Source: CAZGMC01 sp964526565
Lineage (GTDB): Bacteria; Pseudomonadota; Alphaproteobacteria; DSM-16000; Inquilinaceae
Length of the DNA: 61,768 nt
Reading direction: 5' to 3'
Assembly: GCA_964526565.1 (NCBI GenBank)
Contig: CAZGMC010000009.1
Span: 1 to 61,768, forward strand
Below the pieces are notes generated by a model. That model ran no database searches and was not told the DNA's origin. It saw only the letters and a program-made list of their open reading frames with translations. Positions 24,902-33,667 of the stretch are shown here, piece after piece (positions within the stretch are counted from its first letter, which is position 1; each line of letters opens with the position of its first letter). A program made the translations under genes and the position numbers.

Positions 24902-27403
24902 ATGGCCAATGGCGCCTCCAGAACCCTGTCCCGCGGCCGCGGCCGGTCCCTGCGCGGCGGCGCGCGGCCGTCCTTCCTGCCCGAAGGGGTCGCCGCCTTC
25001 CTGCACCGCCGGCTGCGCGAGATGATCGGTCTGGGGCTGATCGTGCTGGGCGGCGTGGTGCTGCTCGCCCTGGTCAGCTACGATCCGGCCGATCCGTCGT
25101 GGAACACGGCGCGGGCGCCCGGGCCGGTCACCAACCTGCTCGGCATCTCTGGCGCCCATCCGGCCGATCTGGTCATCCAGACGGTCGGCGCCGCGGGCTT
25201 CATCCTGGCCCTGGTGCCGCTGACCTGGGGCTGGCGGCTGGTGCGGCAGGCGCCGCTGGGCCGCATCACCTTGCGCGTGGCGGCGCTGCTCCTGGTCGTG
25301 CCGGTGCTGGCCGCGGCGCTGGCGCCGCTGCCGCCGCCGGCGGCCTGGACGGGCCTGACCAGCTTCGGCGGCGCCGTCGGCCTGATGCTGCTGGGCGCGC
25401 TGCCGGGCGGGGGATGGTCGGCACCGCTGGCCGGCGCTGCGGCCGTGGCGCTGCTGGTCGTGGCGCTCGGCCTGCCGCTGGCGGAGTGGCGCGAGCACGG
25501 CCGGCGCCTGCGCGTGGTGGCGTGCTGGCTGGGCCGCATCGCGGCGGCGGCCGCCGCCTGGACGGCACGCACCGCCCGCACCCGCGTGGCACCGCGACTG
25601 ACGGGGTGCTTGGCGCGCCTGCGCCGCGGCGCCCGGGCCGCGGACGATGAGGACGATTACGACTTGGACATCGACGCGGACGAGGTGTCGGCACCGTCGG
25701 CCTCGGCCCCGTCCCCCCGCCAGCGCACCGCTCCCGTCGTCGCGTCCCCCGCCGCGGCTCAGGCGGAGCGGGCGCCGGCGGTGGTGGCGGCCAAGGCCGG
25801 GCCGCTGGCTCAGGGCCACCGCGCCGCCGCGGAGCGCCAGACGCACTTCGCCTTCGACCCGGCGGCGGCCGAATACGAGCTGCCGCCGCTCGACCTGCTG
25901 CGTGAGCCCGATCCGGCGAAACGGCCGGCTTTGCTCAATGAGGAGGCGCTGCAGCGCAATGCCGAGCTGCTGGAGGGCGTGCTCGGCGACTTCGGCGTGC
26001 GCGGCGAGATCGTCCGCGTCAACCCCGGCCCGGTGGTGACCCTGTACGAGCTGGAGCCGGCGCCGGGCACCAAGTCGAGCCGCGTCATCGGCTTGGCCGA
26101 CGACATCGCGCGGTCGATGAGCGCCATCTCGGTGCGCGTCGCCGTGGTGCCGGGCCGCAACGCCATCGGCATCGAACTGCCCAACGCGCAGCGCGAGATC
26201 GTCTACCTGCGCGAACTGCTGGCCAGCAAGGCGATGGAGAAGACCGGTGGCAAGCTGGCCCTGGTCCTGGGCAAGGACATCGGCGGCACGCCGGTGCTGG
26301 CCGACCTGTCGCGCATGCCACACCTGCTGATCGCCGGCACCACCGGCTCCGGCAAGTCGGTGGCGATCAACACCATGATCCTGTCGCTGCTGTACCGCAT
26401 GCCGCCGGACCGGGTGCGCCTGATCCTGGTCGACCCGAAGATGCTGGAGCTGTCGGTCTACGATGGCATCCCGCACCTGCTGACGCCGGTCGTCACCGAC
26501 CCGAAGAAGGCCGTGGTCGCCCTGAAATGGGCGGTGCGCGAGATGGAGGGTCGCTACCGCGCCATGGCCAAGCTGGGCGTGCGCAACATCGAGGGCTACA
26601 ACCAGCGCCTGCGCGAGGCCAGGGACAAGGGTGAGCCGCTGATGCGCCGGGTGCAGACCGGCTTCGACCCCGACACCGGCAAGCCGGTGTTCGAGGAGGA
26701 GCCGATCGACCTGACCGAGCTGCCCTACATCGTGGTCGTCGTCGACGAGATGGCTGACCTGATGCTGGTCGCCGGCAAGGACATCGAGGCGGCCATCCAG
26801 CGCCTGGCGCAGATGGCGCGCGCCGCCGGCATCCACCTGATCATGGCCACGCAGCGACCGTCGGTCGACGTCATCACCGGCACCATCAAGGCCAACTTCC
26901 CGACCCGCATCAGCTTCCAGGTGACCAGCAAGATCGACAGCCGCACCATCCTGGGCGAGGGCGGGGCGGAACAGCTCCTCGGCCAGGGCGACATGCTGCA
27001 CATGGCCGGCGGCGGGCGCATTGCCCGCGTCCATGGCCCGTTCGTCAGCGATGACGAGGTCGAGGACGTGGTCAGGTTCCTGAAGACCCAGGGCGAGCCG
27101 AGCTACGACGACTCGGTGCTGGAGGACGACGACGAGGCCGGCGGCTTCGCGGCCCTGGCCGATGACGGATTAGGCGGCGGCGGGGGCGAGGCCGGCGGCT
27201 CGGGCGACGACCTCTATGACCGCGCCGTCGCCATCGTCGCCCGCGAGCGCAAGGCCTCGACCAGCTTCATCCAGCGCCAGCTGCAGATCGGCTACAACCG
27301 CGCCGCCCGCCTGGTCGAGCGCATGGAGGCCGAGGGCGTGGTCGGCAAGCCCAACCACGTCGGCAAGCGCGAGGTCCTGGTCGGCGACCACGGCGACGAC
27401 TGA
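24902..27403 (+). CDS. ftsK: DNA translocase FtsK
   Basis: 833 residues. Four to five N-terminal membrane helices (about 40-210), a Pro/Ala-rich linker (about 255-325), then the alpha/beta RecA-like motor with Walker A GTTGSGKS (Lys485) and Walker B IVVVVDEMADLM. The C-terminal gamma winged helix (AVAIVARERKASTSFIQRQL) reads KOPS sites to steer chromosome dimer resolution at division. The start at 24902 follows the aminotransferase stop by 4 nt, so the genes are likely co-transcribed. Confidence 0.96.
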   Translation: MANGASRTLSRGRGRSLRGGARPSFLPEGVAAFLHRRLREMIGLGLIVLGGVVLLALVSYDPADPSWNTARAPGPVTNLLGISGAHPADLVIQTVGAAGFILALVPLTWGWRLVRQAPLGRITLRVAALLLVVPVLAAALAPLPPPAAWTGLTSFGGAVGLMLLGALPGGGWSAPLAGAAAVALLVVALGLPLAEWREHGRRLRVVACWLGRIAAAAAAWTARTARTRVAPRLTGCLARLRRGARAADDEDDYDLDIDADEVSAPSASAPSPRQRTAPVVASPAAAQAERAPAVVAAKAGPLAQGHRAAAERQTHFAFDPAAAEYELPPLDLLREPDPAKRPALLNEEALQRNAELLEGVLGDFGVRGEIVRVNPGPVVTLYELEPAPGTKSSRVIGLADDIARSMSAISVRVAVVPGRNAIGIELPNAQREIVYLRELLASKAMEKTGGKLALVLGKDIGGTPVLADLSRMPHLLIAGTTGSGKSVAINTMILSLLYRMPPDRVRLILVDPKMLELSVYDGIPHLLTPVVTDPKKAVVALKWAVREMEGRYRAMAKLGVRNIEGYNQRLREARDKGEPLMRRVQTGFDPDTGKPVFEEEPIDLTELPYIVVVVDEMADLMLVAGKDIEAAIQRLAQMARAAGIHLIMATQRPSVDVITGTIKANFPTRISFQVTSKIDSRTILGEGGAEQLLGQGDMLHMAGGGRIARVHGPFVSDDEVEDVVRFLKTQGEPSYDDSVLEDDDEAGGFAALADDGLGGGGGEAGGSGDDLYDRAVAIVARERKASTSFIQRQLQIGYNRAARLVERMEAEGVVGKPNHVGKREVLVGDHGDD

Positions 27404-27574
27404 CCTCCCGCATACTCCCCGCGCCGCACCATAGGGCCCATCGTGGCGCGCCGCGCCATAGGGCCCATCGTGGCGCGACCGGCCGGGCCGCCAAGCCCGC
27501 CACGACATGGCGAGCCGCAAGGCGCGTGAGCCGTTGGCTTGCCGGACAGCCCGCACGCGCCGGCAGGTTCAAGG

Positions 27575-27913
27575 CTACCGCGGATCCAAGGGTCCGCGCG
27601 GATCGAGAGGGCCCTGTGGATCGGCAATGCCCCGCGGGTCCAGCGGTCCTCGTGGATCCAACGGTCCGCGCGGGTCGGCGACGCCCCGCGGGTCGGCGAC
27701 GCCGCGTGGATCCAGGGGGCCGCGTGGATTTGCCGGGATTCGGGGCGATACCTGTGCCTGCGCGGTCCGCACCGCGAACAACGACGCGATCGCGCCGAGG
27801 CTCGCCATCCCGAAGCCCTGCAGGATCCGGCGGCGGGACAGCGCCGGGGCTGCGGCGCCCGCCTTCGTGGCCGCCGGCAAGTGTCCAGATGAACAAGCGT
27901 CTCGTTCAGTCAT
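27575..27913 (-). CDS. Tat-exported small protein with GP(L/-)DPR hexapeptide repeats
   Basis: 112 residues. A twin-arginine signal SRRRILQGFGMASLGAIAS (26-44) ends in AQA-Q near 53. The mature part is almost only a six-residue repeat (GPLDPR or GVADPR, about eight units from residue 65), encoded by an 18-bp repeat. The other strand of the same DNA reads as a collagen-like G-x-y run, but only the minus frame has an export signal. Weak RBS (GAAGG) upstream. Function unknown; extended Pro/Asp/Arg repeats suggest a structural or metal/polyanion-binding role. A (CGTCC)n array lies 83 bp upstream. Confidence 0.65.
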   Translation of the reverse strand: MTERDACSSGHLPAATKAGAAAPALSRRRILQGFGMASLGAIASLFAVRTAQAQVSPRIPANPRGPLDPRGVADPRGVADPRGPLDPRGPLDPRGIADPQGPLDPRGPLDPR

Positions 27914-28220
27914 GTCCTTGCACCTTCAAGCCGGATCCGGATCGGATCCTGTCGTGTGGCCCCGGAAGTCGCGACGGTTGCACCAGGACGTGTTCCGTCC
28001 CGTCCCGTCCCGTCCCGTCCCGGCGCCGCTGCCGGGTTGTGGCGGACAGCGCTGCATCCATGAATGGCGGAACTCGGAATGGATTTCTAGCGCCACGTGG
28101 CCTCATGGTCTGCGCGGGTGAATGCCGCCTGCCGCCAGGATCCCGCAGGCTGGGCTGAGCCTGCGCAGCCCGGCTCTTTGTCCCGGCGCCGACCGCGGGG
28201 AAACGGTGACCCGGCCCGTG
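27914..28220. other. Intergenic stretch with (CGTCC)n array
   Basis: No coding sequence supported. It contains the microsatellite (CGTCC)n at 27996-28022 and a 7-bp stem (GCAGGCT / AGCCTGC) at about 28145-28164 without a T-tract. Confidence 0.6.
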
Positions 28221-28769
28221 TCACCCGCGCAGCAGCCGGTGCCACAGGTCGATCCCGGCGGCGAACAGGGCGGTGCCGTCGTCGGCCAGTTCCTGCAGCA
28301 GTGAAAACCCGTCCGGCGGGTCGAGCACGAACGTCGTCTCGACCTCGCCGCCGTCGCCGAGGGTTGCCGTGCCCTCGAGGCGGCGGGCGAGGCGCGTCAT
28401 GCGGCGGTTGTCGCCGAGATGCAGCATGATCACCTGACGCATGGCGCGGTTGCGCGCCACGGTCAGGGAGCGGCGCACCAGCTCGGTGCCGAGACCCTGG
28501 TTCTGCAGGCCGGGCTCGACGCTGACGGCCAGCTCGGCGGCGGTCTCGGCGGGATCGAGCGCCTGCAGCTCGACCGCGCCGCGGACCGTGCCGTCGGCGA
28601 CGGCCGCCACGATGCGGGTCTGCGGCCAGGCGAGCCGGGCTGCATGGGTGCGCACGCCGTCATCGGACAGGGCGGCATGGAAGCGGGCGGCGCGGTCGGC
28701 GGCGCCGAGCCGCAGCAGGTGGGCTTCGTAGGCCGGGATCTCGCCCGGCAGCAGCTTGCGGATCGTCAT
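28221..28769 (-). CDS. GNAT-family N-acetyltransferase
   Basis: 182 residues. The acetyl-CoA loop is in VEPGLQNQGLGTELVRRSL (motif A), and the N-terminal MTIRKLLPGEIPAYEAHLLRL is typical of the fold. The C-terminal part (DPPDGFSLLQELADDGTALF) is not standard. Substrate unknown. It stands alone, with a 283-bp gap to aat. Confidence 0.8.
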   Translation of the reverse strand: MTIRKLLPGEIPAYEAHLLRLGAADRAARFHAALSDDGVRTHAARLAWPQTRIVAAVADGTVRGAVELQALDPAETAAELAVSVEPGLQNQGLGTELVRRSLTVARNRAMRQVIMLHLGDNRRMTRLARRLEGTATLGDGGEVETTFVLDPPDGFSLLQELADDGTALFAAGIDLWHRLLRG

Positions 28770-29052
28770 TGGACAGTCTCCTGAACGGAGAGCGTCCTCC
28801 CTGCCGGCCGCTGCTTTGGCATGAGGCGGCCTTGGCTGATGTTGCAGTGCAATATCTAGCGCTGCCGGTCGGCCGGTGCAGGTGTGCGAACCGCCATGGC
28901 CTGCTGCAGTGAGCCGTTACTGCCGCAATGTGTCCGGGGCGCAACAAATGGCGGTGCCGGCCGGGCTCCGGGTGCAGTGGTCGGTGTGGACCATGTCCTT
29001 GGCCGGGCCGGCGTCGACACCCGGTCGGGCTGGCGTCGACACCCGGCCGCCG

Positions 29053-29733
29053 CTATTCGTCGACCGCCTCGCCGTCCTGCCGGTCGCCGCGGCCGCTCTG
29101 CTCCGCCAGCAAGGCCGCAACGGCCGCCGCATCGGCCGCGGGGTCGAGGCGGGCATCGGTGGCCAGGGCGCGGACCAGCAGGGTCTTGTAGGCCGGCTTG
29201 GTCACCTCGATGCCGCCGAAGCGGCGCAGGTGCCCGGTCATGAACTGGCTGTCGAGCAGGGTGAACCCGCCGTGGCGGAGCAGCGCCACCAGGTGCACCA
29301 GGGCGACCTTGCTGGCGTCGGTCTCGCGCGAGAACATGCTCTCGCCGAAGAAGGCGCCGCGCAGGGCCACGCCGTACAGCCCGCCGGCCAGCCGGCCTTC
29401 GCGCCAGCACTCGACGCTGTGGGCATGGCCCAGCGCCGCCAGCTCGCAGTAGAGGCGCACGATCTCCTGGTTGATCCAGGTCTTGGGCCGCTCCGCCGTC
29501 GGCTCGGCGCAGGCCGTGATGACCTCTTCGAACGCGGTGTCGTAGCGCACCTGGAAGCGGCCCTGGCGGACCGTGCGGCGCAGCCGCTTCGGCACGCGGA
29601 AGCCGTCCAGCGGCAGGATGCCGCGCAGCGGCGGGTCGAACCAGAACAGCTCCGGCGACTCCGCCGAATCCGCCATCGGGAAGTAGCCGTTGGCGTAGGC
29701 GCGCAATACCAGGCCGGGGGTCAGTTCACTCAC
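29053..29733 (-). CDS. aat: Leucyl/phenylalanyl-tRNA-protein transferase
   Basis: 226 residues. It adds Leu or Phe to N-terminal Arg/Lys of proteins for ClpAP degradation (N-end rule). Conserved blocks are YANGYFPMAD, FWFDPPLRGILPL, HSVECWREGRLAGGLYGVA, GESMFSRETDASKVAL, and LLDSQFMTGHLRRFGG. It is 35 nt downstream of accC on the same strand, as in many alphaproteobacteria. Confidence 0.96.
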   Translation of the reverse strand: MSELTPGLVLRAYANGYFPMADSAESPELFWFDPPLRGILPLDGFRVPKRLRRTVRQGRFQVRYDTAFEEVITACAEPTAERPKTWINQEIVRLYCELAALGHAHSVECWREGRLAGGLYGVALRGAFFGESMFSRETDASKVALVHLVALLRHGGFTLLDSQFMTGHLRRFGGIEVTKPAYKTLLVRALATDARLDPAADAAAVAALLAEQSGRGDRQDGEAVDE

Positions 29734-29768
29734 GTCGCCGTTCCTGCCGCGTCGGGTCGGCTGCCGGC

Positions 29769-31109
29769 TCAGCGGCCATCGATCAGGCGTTCAAGCCAGT
29801 GGATATCGTAGTCCCCGGCCATGAACTCCGGCAAGATGACAAGGTTGCGGTGCAGGGCCAGGGTCGTATCCAGCCCCTCGATGACGAACTCCTCCAGCGC
29901 CCGGCGCAGCCGCATCAGCGCCTCGCCACGGTTGGTGCCGTGCACGATCAGCTTGGCGATCAGGCTGTCATAGTGCGGCGGCACGCGGTAGCCGTCATAG
30001 AGCGCGCTGTCGACGCGCACGCCCAGCCCGCCCGGCGCGTGGTACGAGGCAATGCGGCCCGGCGACGGCGTGAACGTGTCCGGGTGCTCGGCGTTGATGC
30101 GGCACTCGATCGCATGGCCGGAGAAGCGCAGGTCGTCCTGGCCGTAGCCGAGCGGCTCGCCGGCGGCGACGCGGATCTGCTCGCGCACCAGGTCGACGCC
30201 GCTGATCATCTCCGACACCGGATGCTCGATCTGCAGCCGGGTGTTCATCTCGATGAAGTGGAAGTCGCCGTGCTCGTAGAGGAACTCCATGGTGCCGGCG
30301 CCGCGGTAGCCGATGCGCCGCGCCGCCTCGGTGGCCAGGGCGCCGATGCGGGCGCGCTCGGCCGCGGTGAGGGCCGGGGAGGGCGCCTCCTCGATGACCT
30401 TCTGGTGGCGGCGCTGCACCGAGCAGTCGCGCTCGCCGAAGTGGACCACGGTGCCGTGGCTGTCGCCCAGCACCTGGATCTCGATATGGCGCGGCCGCTC
30501 CAGGTATTTCTCCAGATAGACGCTGTCGTCGCCGAACGCCGCGCCGGCCTCGGCGCGGGCCAGCGAGATCGCCGCGGCCAGCGTGTCGCGGTCGCGCGCC
30601 ACCTTCATGCCCTTGCCGCCGCCACCGGCCGCCGCCTTTACCAGCACCGGATAGCCGACCGTCTCGGCCACGACGCGGGCCTCCTCCAGCGTCTGGACGG
30701 GGCCGTCGGAGCCGGGCACCACCGGCAGACCGGCGCCCAGCACGGTCTTCTTGGCGGCGATCTTGTCGCCCATGACGCGGATGTGCTCGGGCGTCGGGCC
30801 GATGAAGGCGAAGCCGTGCTCCTCGACCATCTCGGCGAAGCGGGCGTTCTCGGCCAGGAAGCCGATGCCGGGGTGGATGGCGTCGGCACCGGTGATGGTC
30901 GCCGCCGACAGGATCGCCGGGATGTTCAGGTAGCTGTCGCGGGCCGGCGGCGGGCCGATGCACACGCTCTCGTCGGCCAGGCGCACGGCCATGGCGTCGG
31001 CGTCGGCGGTGGAGTGCACGACCACCGTGCTGATGCCCATCTCGCGGCAGGCGCGGTGGATGCGCAGCGCGATCTCGCCGCGGTTGGCAATGAGGATTTT
31101 CTGGAACAT
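29769..31109 (-). CDS. accC: Acetyl-CoA carboxylase, biotin carboxylase subunit
   Basis: 446 residues. It carboxylates biotin on AccB using ATP and bicarbonate, the first step of fatty acid synthesis. ATP-grasp loop GGGGKGMK at 162-169, IHPGIGFLAEN at 79-89, and EMNTRLQIEHPVSEMI at the active site. It lies 13 nt after accB in an aroQ-accB-accC-aat run. Confidence 0.97.
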   Translation of the reverse strand: MFQKILIANRGEIALRIHRACREMGISTVVVHSTADADAMAVRLADESVCIGPPPARDSYLNIPAILSAATITGADAIHPGIGFLAENARFAEMVEEHGFAFIGPTPEHIRVMGDKIAAKKTVLGAGLPVVPGSDGPVQTLEEARVVAETVGYPVLVKAAAGGGGKGMKVARDRDTLAAAISLARAEAGAAFGDDSVYLEKYLERPRHIEIQVLGDSHGTVVHFGERDCSVQRRHQKVIEEAPSPALTAAERARIGALATEAARRIGYRGAGTMEFLYEHGDFHFIEMNTRLQIEHPVSEMISGVDLVREQIRVAAGEPLGYGQDDLRFSGHAIECRINAEHPDTFTPSPGRIASYHAPGGLGVRVDSALYDGYRVPPHYDSLIAKLIVHGTNRGEALMRLRRALEEFVIEGLDTTLALHRNLVILPEFMAGDYDIHWLERLIDGR

Positions 31110-31122
31110 GCTCGCCGCCGGC

Positions 31123-31572
31123 TCAAGCGATGACCATGAGCACGTCGCCGTACTCGACCGGCTGGGCGTCCTTGACCACGACCTGCCGGACGACGCCGGC
31201 GCGCGGGGCGCGGATCGGGTTCATCACCTTCATCGCCTCGATGATCAGCAGGGTGTCGCCCTCGGCCACCGAATCGCCGGCGCGGACGAACGGTGGCGCC
31301 CCCGGCTCCGGCCCCAGATACACGGTGCCGACCATGGGCGAGGGCAGCGCGCCGTCGGGCAGGGCGGCCGGCGCACCGGGCTCGGCGGCGGCCACCGTGG
31401 CGGCGGCCGGGGTCGCGGCGGCTGCGGGCGCGGCAGCCGGCGCCGCCATGATCTGCCGGGTCACGCGGATGCGGCGGTCGCCGGCGGCGAACTCGATCTC
31501 GCTCAAGCCCGTCTCGTCGAGCAGGCCCGCCAGCTTGCGGACCAGGTCGCCGTCGATGTCGAACTCCGTCAT
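31123..31572 (-). CDS. accB: Acetyl-CoA carboxylase, biotin carboxyl carrier protein
   Basis: 149 residues from ATG at 31572 (MTEFDIDGDLV). A flexible Ala/Pro linker (42-70) precedes the biotinyl domain with EAMKVM (112-117, biotinylated Lys115). The long upstream frame is not coding. Confidence 0.95.
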   Translation of the reverse strand: MTEFDIDGDLVRKLAGLLDETGLSEIEFAAGDRRIRVTRQIMAAPAAAPAAAATPAAATVAAAEPGAPAALPDGALPSPMVGTVYLGPEPGAPPFVRAGDSVAEGDTLLIIEAMKVMNPIRAPRAGVVRQVVVKDAQPVEYGDVLMVIA

Positions 31573-31682
31573 GTGGCTGCTGTCCGATTGCCCTTGCCTG
31601 ACTTGCCGATCCGAGAAAAGGCCTTTCGCCACACGGCGCAAGCGAATTCTGCCGGGCGCGGTCGATGTTCGCGCCGATAAAT

Positions 31683-31887
31683 GTAGGTCGGCCGGAGCGA
31701 AGCGACGCCCGACACCCGGCCTCTCCGCCGGCGCCGGCGCCGGCGCCGCAGTTCCGTGCAGCGCCGGAGCGTTGGCGCCGCGGCGGGGACAGGATACGGA
31801 GATCCCGACCGCCGGGATCGCGGCAATCGCGGCGTGTGGGATCGGCGACGCCGTGCGGTGGGCGTCGCTTCGCTCCGGCCGCCCTAC
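31683..31887. repeat. Inverted pair of REP-like sequences between aroQ and accB
   Basis: A 30-bp unit starting GTAGGTCGGCCGGAGCGAAG (31683-31713) is repeated in opposite orientation at 31858-31887 (reverse complement begins GTAGGGCGGCCGGAGCGAAG). The 140 bp between is GC-rich with (GGCGCC)n. The layout is like a BIME or small MITE. It fills the 311-bp aroQ-accB gap, and its edge supplies the aroQ TAG stop. Confidence 0.85.
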
Positions 31888-32357
31888 GCTTCCTCCTCCC
31901 CCGCCTCGATCAGCCGTGCCATGGCCTCCAGGGCCAGCAGGTAGCCGTGGCCGCCCAGGCCGCAGATGACGCCGTCGGCGGCCAGCGAGACGTAGGACGT
32001 GTGACGGAATGCCTCGCGGCGGTGCGGATTGGACAGGTGCACCTCGATCACCGGCAGGTCGGCGGCCAGCAGCGCGTCCATGATGGCGATCGACGTGTGG
32101 GTGTAGGCGCCGGCGTTCAGGATGATGCCGTCGTGGACGGTGCGCGCCTCCTGGATCCACCCGACGATCTCGCCCTCGGTGTTGCTCTGCCGGAAGTCCA
32201 GGCCGATGCCCAGCGATTCGGCGCGCTCGGCACAGGCCATCTCGATGTCGCCCAGCGTGTCGCTGCCGTACACGGCCGGCTCGCGCACGCCCAGCAGGTT
32301 CAGGTTGGGCCCGTTGATGATCAGAATGGTGGGCGTTTCGGTCACTGTAGCTGCCAT
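31884..32357 (-). CDS. aroQ: 3-dehydroquinate dehydratase, type II
   Basis: 157 residues. It dehydrates 3-dehydroquinate in the shikimate pathway. INGPNLNLLG at 14-23 with catalytic loop REPAVYGS (Tyr30), NAGAYTHTS from Asn81, and EVHLSNPHRREAFRHTS near 105-121 carrying the catalytic His. The stop codon TAG lies inside a REP-like repeat. The aroQ-accB-accC order is the usual alphaproteobacterial one. Confidence 0.96.
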   Translation of the reverse strand: MAATVTETPTILIINGPNLNLLGVREPAVYGSDTLGDIEMACAERAESLGIGLDFRQSNTEGEIVGWIQEARTVHDGIILNAGAYTHTSIAIMDALLAADLPVIEVHLSNPHRREAFRHTSYVSLAADGVICGLGGHGYLLALEAMARLIEAGEEEA

Positions 32358-32370
32358 GGAGCACCGCCTG

Positions 32371-32524
32371 GGACAACGGGGGACAACGGGGACAGTTGGA
32401 CAACGGGGACAGTTTACTTATTTCCCTCGTACTGACTTGCAACGCTGAGCTAACTTTTCCAGGGAAATAAATAAACTGTCCCCGTTGTCCCCCGAGGGAA
32501 ACAAGTAAGCTGCCCCCGTTGTCC
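32371..32524. repeat. Dispersed palindromic repeat family P, copy B (with extra arms)
   Basis: Arms of 30 bp at 32398-32427 (GGACAACGGGGACAGTTTAC...) and 32461-32490 match at 29 of 30 positions. The 33-nt loop has TGACTTGCAACGCTGAGC. Extra partial arms flank it: two on the left (32371-32397) and one on the right (about 32495-32524). It occupies the aroQ promoter side and the gap to the HTH gene at 32617. Confidence 0.92.
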
Positions 32525-32616
32525 TGCGACATGCCGACCGTATTGATGCCAGCGCCTGCGTCGGGCATATACATGGTAACATAAACGCACATCAACCTTG
32601 CCAAGGAAACGCCGCC

Positions 32617-32853
32617 ATGTTGCGTGCCCCTCTGCTGACGGTTCACGAGGCCGCCGAGAAGCTTCGCGTCAAGGACAGCACGATCCGCGCCTGGATCCGC
32701 CACGGCGACCTGCGCGCCATCAAGTTCGGCCGCGAATGGCGGATCGCCGTCATCGACCTCGAGACGTTCCTGAACCGGCACGCCAACATCGAGCCGGCGC
32801 CGGCCCCGGCGCACGGCCACGGCGGCCAGGCGGGCGTGGCCGGCGGCACCTGA
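32617..32853 (+). CDS. Small excisionase/MerR-type helix-turn-helix protein (paralog 1)
   Basis: 78 residues. It is a single HTH_17-type DNA-binding domain: LLTVHEAAEKLRVKDSTIRA then WIRHGDLRAIKFGREWRIAV and DLETFLNRHAN, plus a Gly/Ala/His-rich tail. About two thirds of the core is identical to the protein at 38876-39052, on the other side of the mnh operon. Convergent with mnhG (18 nt). Such single-domain proteins can be transcription factors or excisionases; no recombinase is nearby. Confidence 0.8.
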   Translation: MLRAPLLTVHEAAEKLRVKDSTIRAWIRHGDLRAIKFGREWRIAVIDLETFLNRHANIEPAPAPAHGHGGQAGVAGGT

Positions 32854-32871
32854 GTCCGTCGACGGCAAGGC

Positions 32872-33267
32872 TCAGGTGCGGCCGCGCTCCTCCGCCACCT
32901 GGGGCTCCGGCTGCGTCGGGCCAGTCGCCGCCGCCGGCGGCTGGCCATGGCGGCCCCACTCGTCGGTGACGGTGCGCTCCCACAGCGGTTCGCCGGAGCG
33001 GTAGGCGGCGCGGCCGATCATGTGCGCGGCGACCGGCGCCGTCAGCAGCAGGAACACGATCGCCGCCAGCGCCCGCGACACCACGGTCAGTTCGCCGACA
33101 TGGACTGCCAGGGCCAGCAGGATCAGGCCGACGCCCAGCGTGCCGGCCTTGGTCGACGCGTGCATGCGCATCATCACGTCGGGCAGGCGCCACACCCCCA
33201 GCCCGGCGATGAACGCGAAGCCGGCCCCGGCGATGAGCAGCACGGCGGTGACGATGTCGGCGACCAT
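32872..33267 (-). CDS. mnhG: Na+/H+ antiporter subunit G
   Basis: 131 residues from ATG at 33267 with GGGAGC upstream. Three membrane helices. GVWRLPDVMMRMHASTKAGTLGV is the MnhG/PhaG signature. Last gene of the Mrp operon, 19 nt after mnhF. The tail (GRHGQPPAAATGP...) is hydrophilic. Confidence 0.93.
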   Translation of the reverse strand: MVADIVTAVLLIAGAGFAFIAGLGVWRLPDVMMRMHASTKAGTLGVGLILLALAVHVGELTVVSRALAAIVFLLLTAPVAAHMIGRAAYRSGEPLWERTVTDEWGRHGQPPAAATGPTQPEPQVAEERGRT

Positions 33268-33286
33268 GGCGTGCTCCCATTCGTGC

Positions 33287-33667
33287 TCAGTCGTCGCGGT
33301 CTTCGGATATCGTGGACGCAGCCGCCGTGCGCTCGACATAGCGGGCGAATGCGGCCGTCGCCAGGAACCCGACCAGGGCCAGGGCGATCGCCACGTCCAG
33401 GAACGCCGTCTGCCCCGAGGCGATGCAGAACACGCCCAGAAAGGCGACGGTCAGGAACGTGAGCAGGTCCAGTGCCACGATCCGGTCGGGCAGGATGTCG
33501 CTGCGGTCGCGCCGGCGCCGGTCGTCTTCGCTGTCCTCATTGCCGTCGCCCGGGTTGGCATTGCCGCCATAGGCGAGGCGGGCGAAGGCAAAGCCCATGC
33601 CGGCCAGGATCAGGGCGAACGACAGCCAGACGGCCCCTTCCAGGATCGGGGAGTCGAGGTCGATCAT
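33287..33667 (-). CDS. mnhF: Na+/H+ antiporter subunit F
   Basis: 126 residues with three helices and the MnhF block LPDRIVALDLLTFLTVAFLG. An unusual acidic/basic loop (GDGNEDSEDDRRRRDRSD) between helices 1 and 2 lengthens it beyond the usual size of about 90. Its ATG overlaps the mnhE stop by 4 nt. Confidence 0.92.
   Translation of the reverse strand: MIDLDSPILEGAVWLSFALILAGMGFAFARLAYGGNANPGDGNEDSEDDRRRRDRSDILPDRIVALDLLTFLTVAFLGVFCIASGQTAFLDVAIALALVGFLATAAFARYVERTAAASTISEDRDD

Noticed and set aside
27507..28121. Collagen-like G-x-y protein on the plus strand
   Set aside because: It lacks an export signal and its ends are random. The minus-strand frame over the same repeats has a textbook Tat signal, so the collagen pattern is probably a complement effect of the repeat.
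31735..31755. GGCGCC run as a regulatory element of accB
   Set aside because: It is the low-complexity centre of the REP-like pair; there is no promoter pattern and no conservation evidence.
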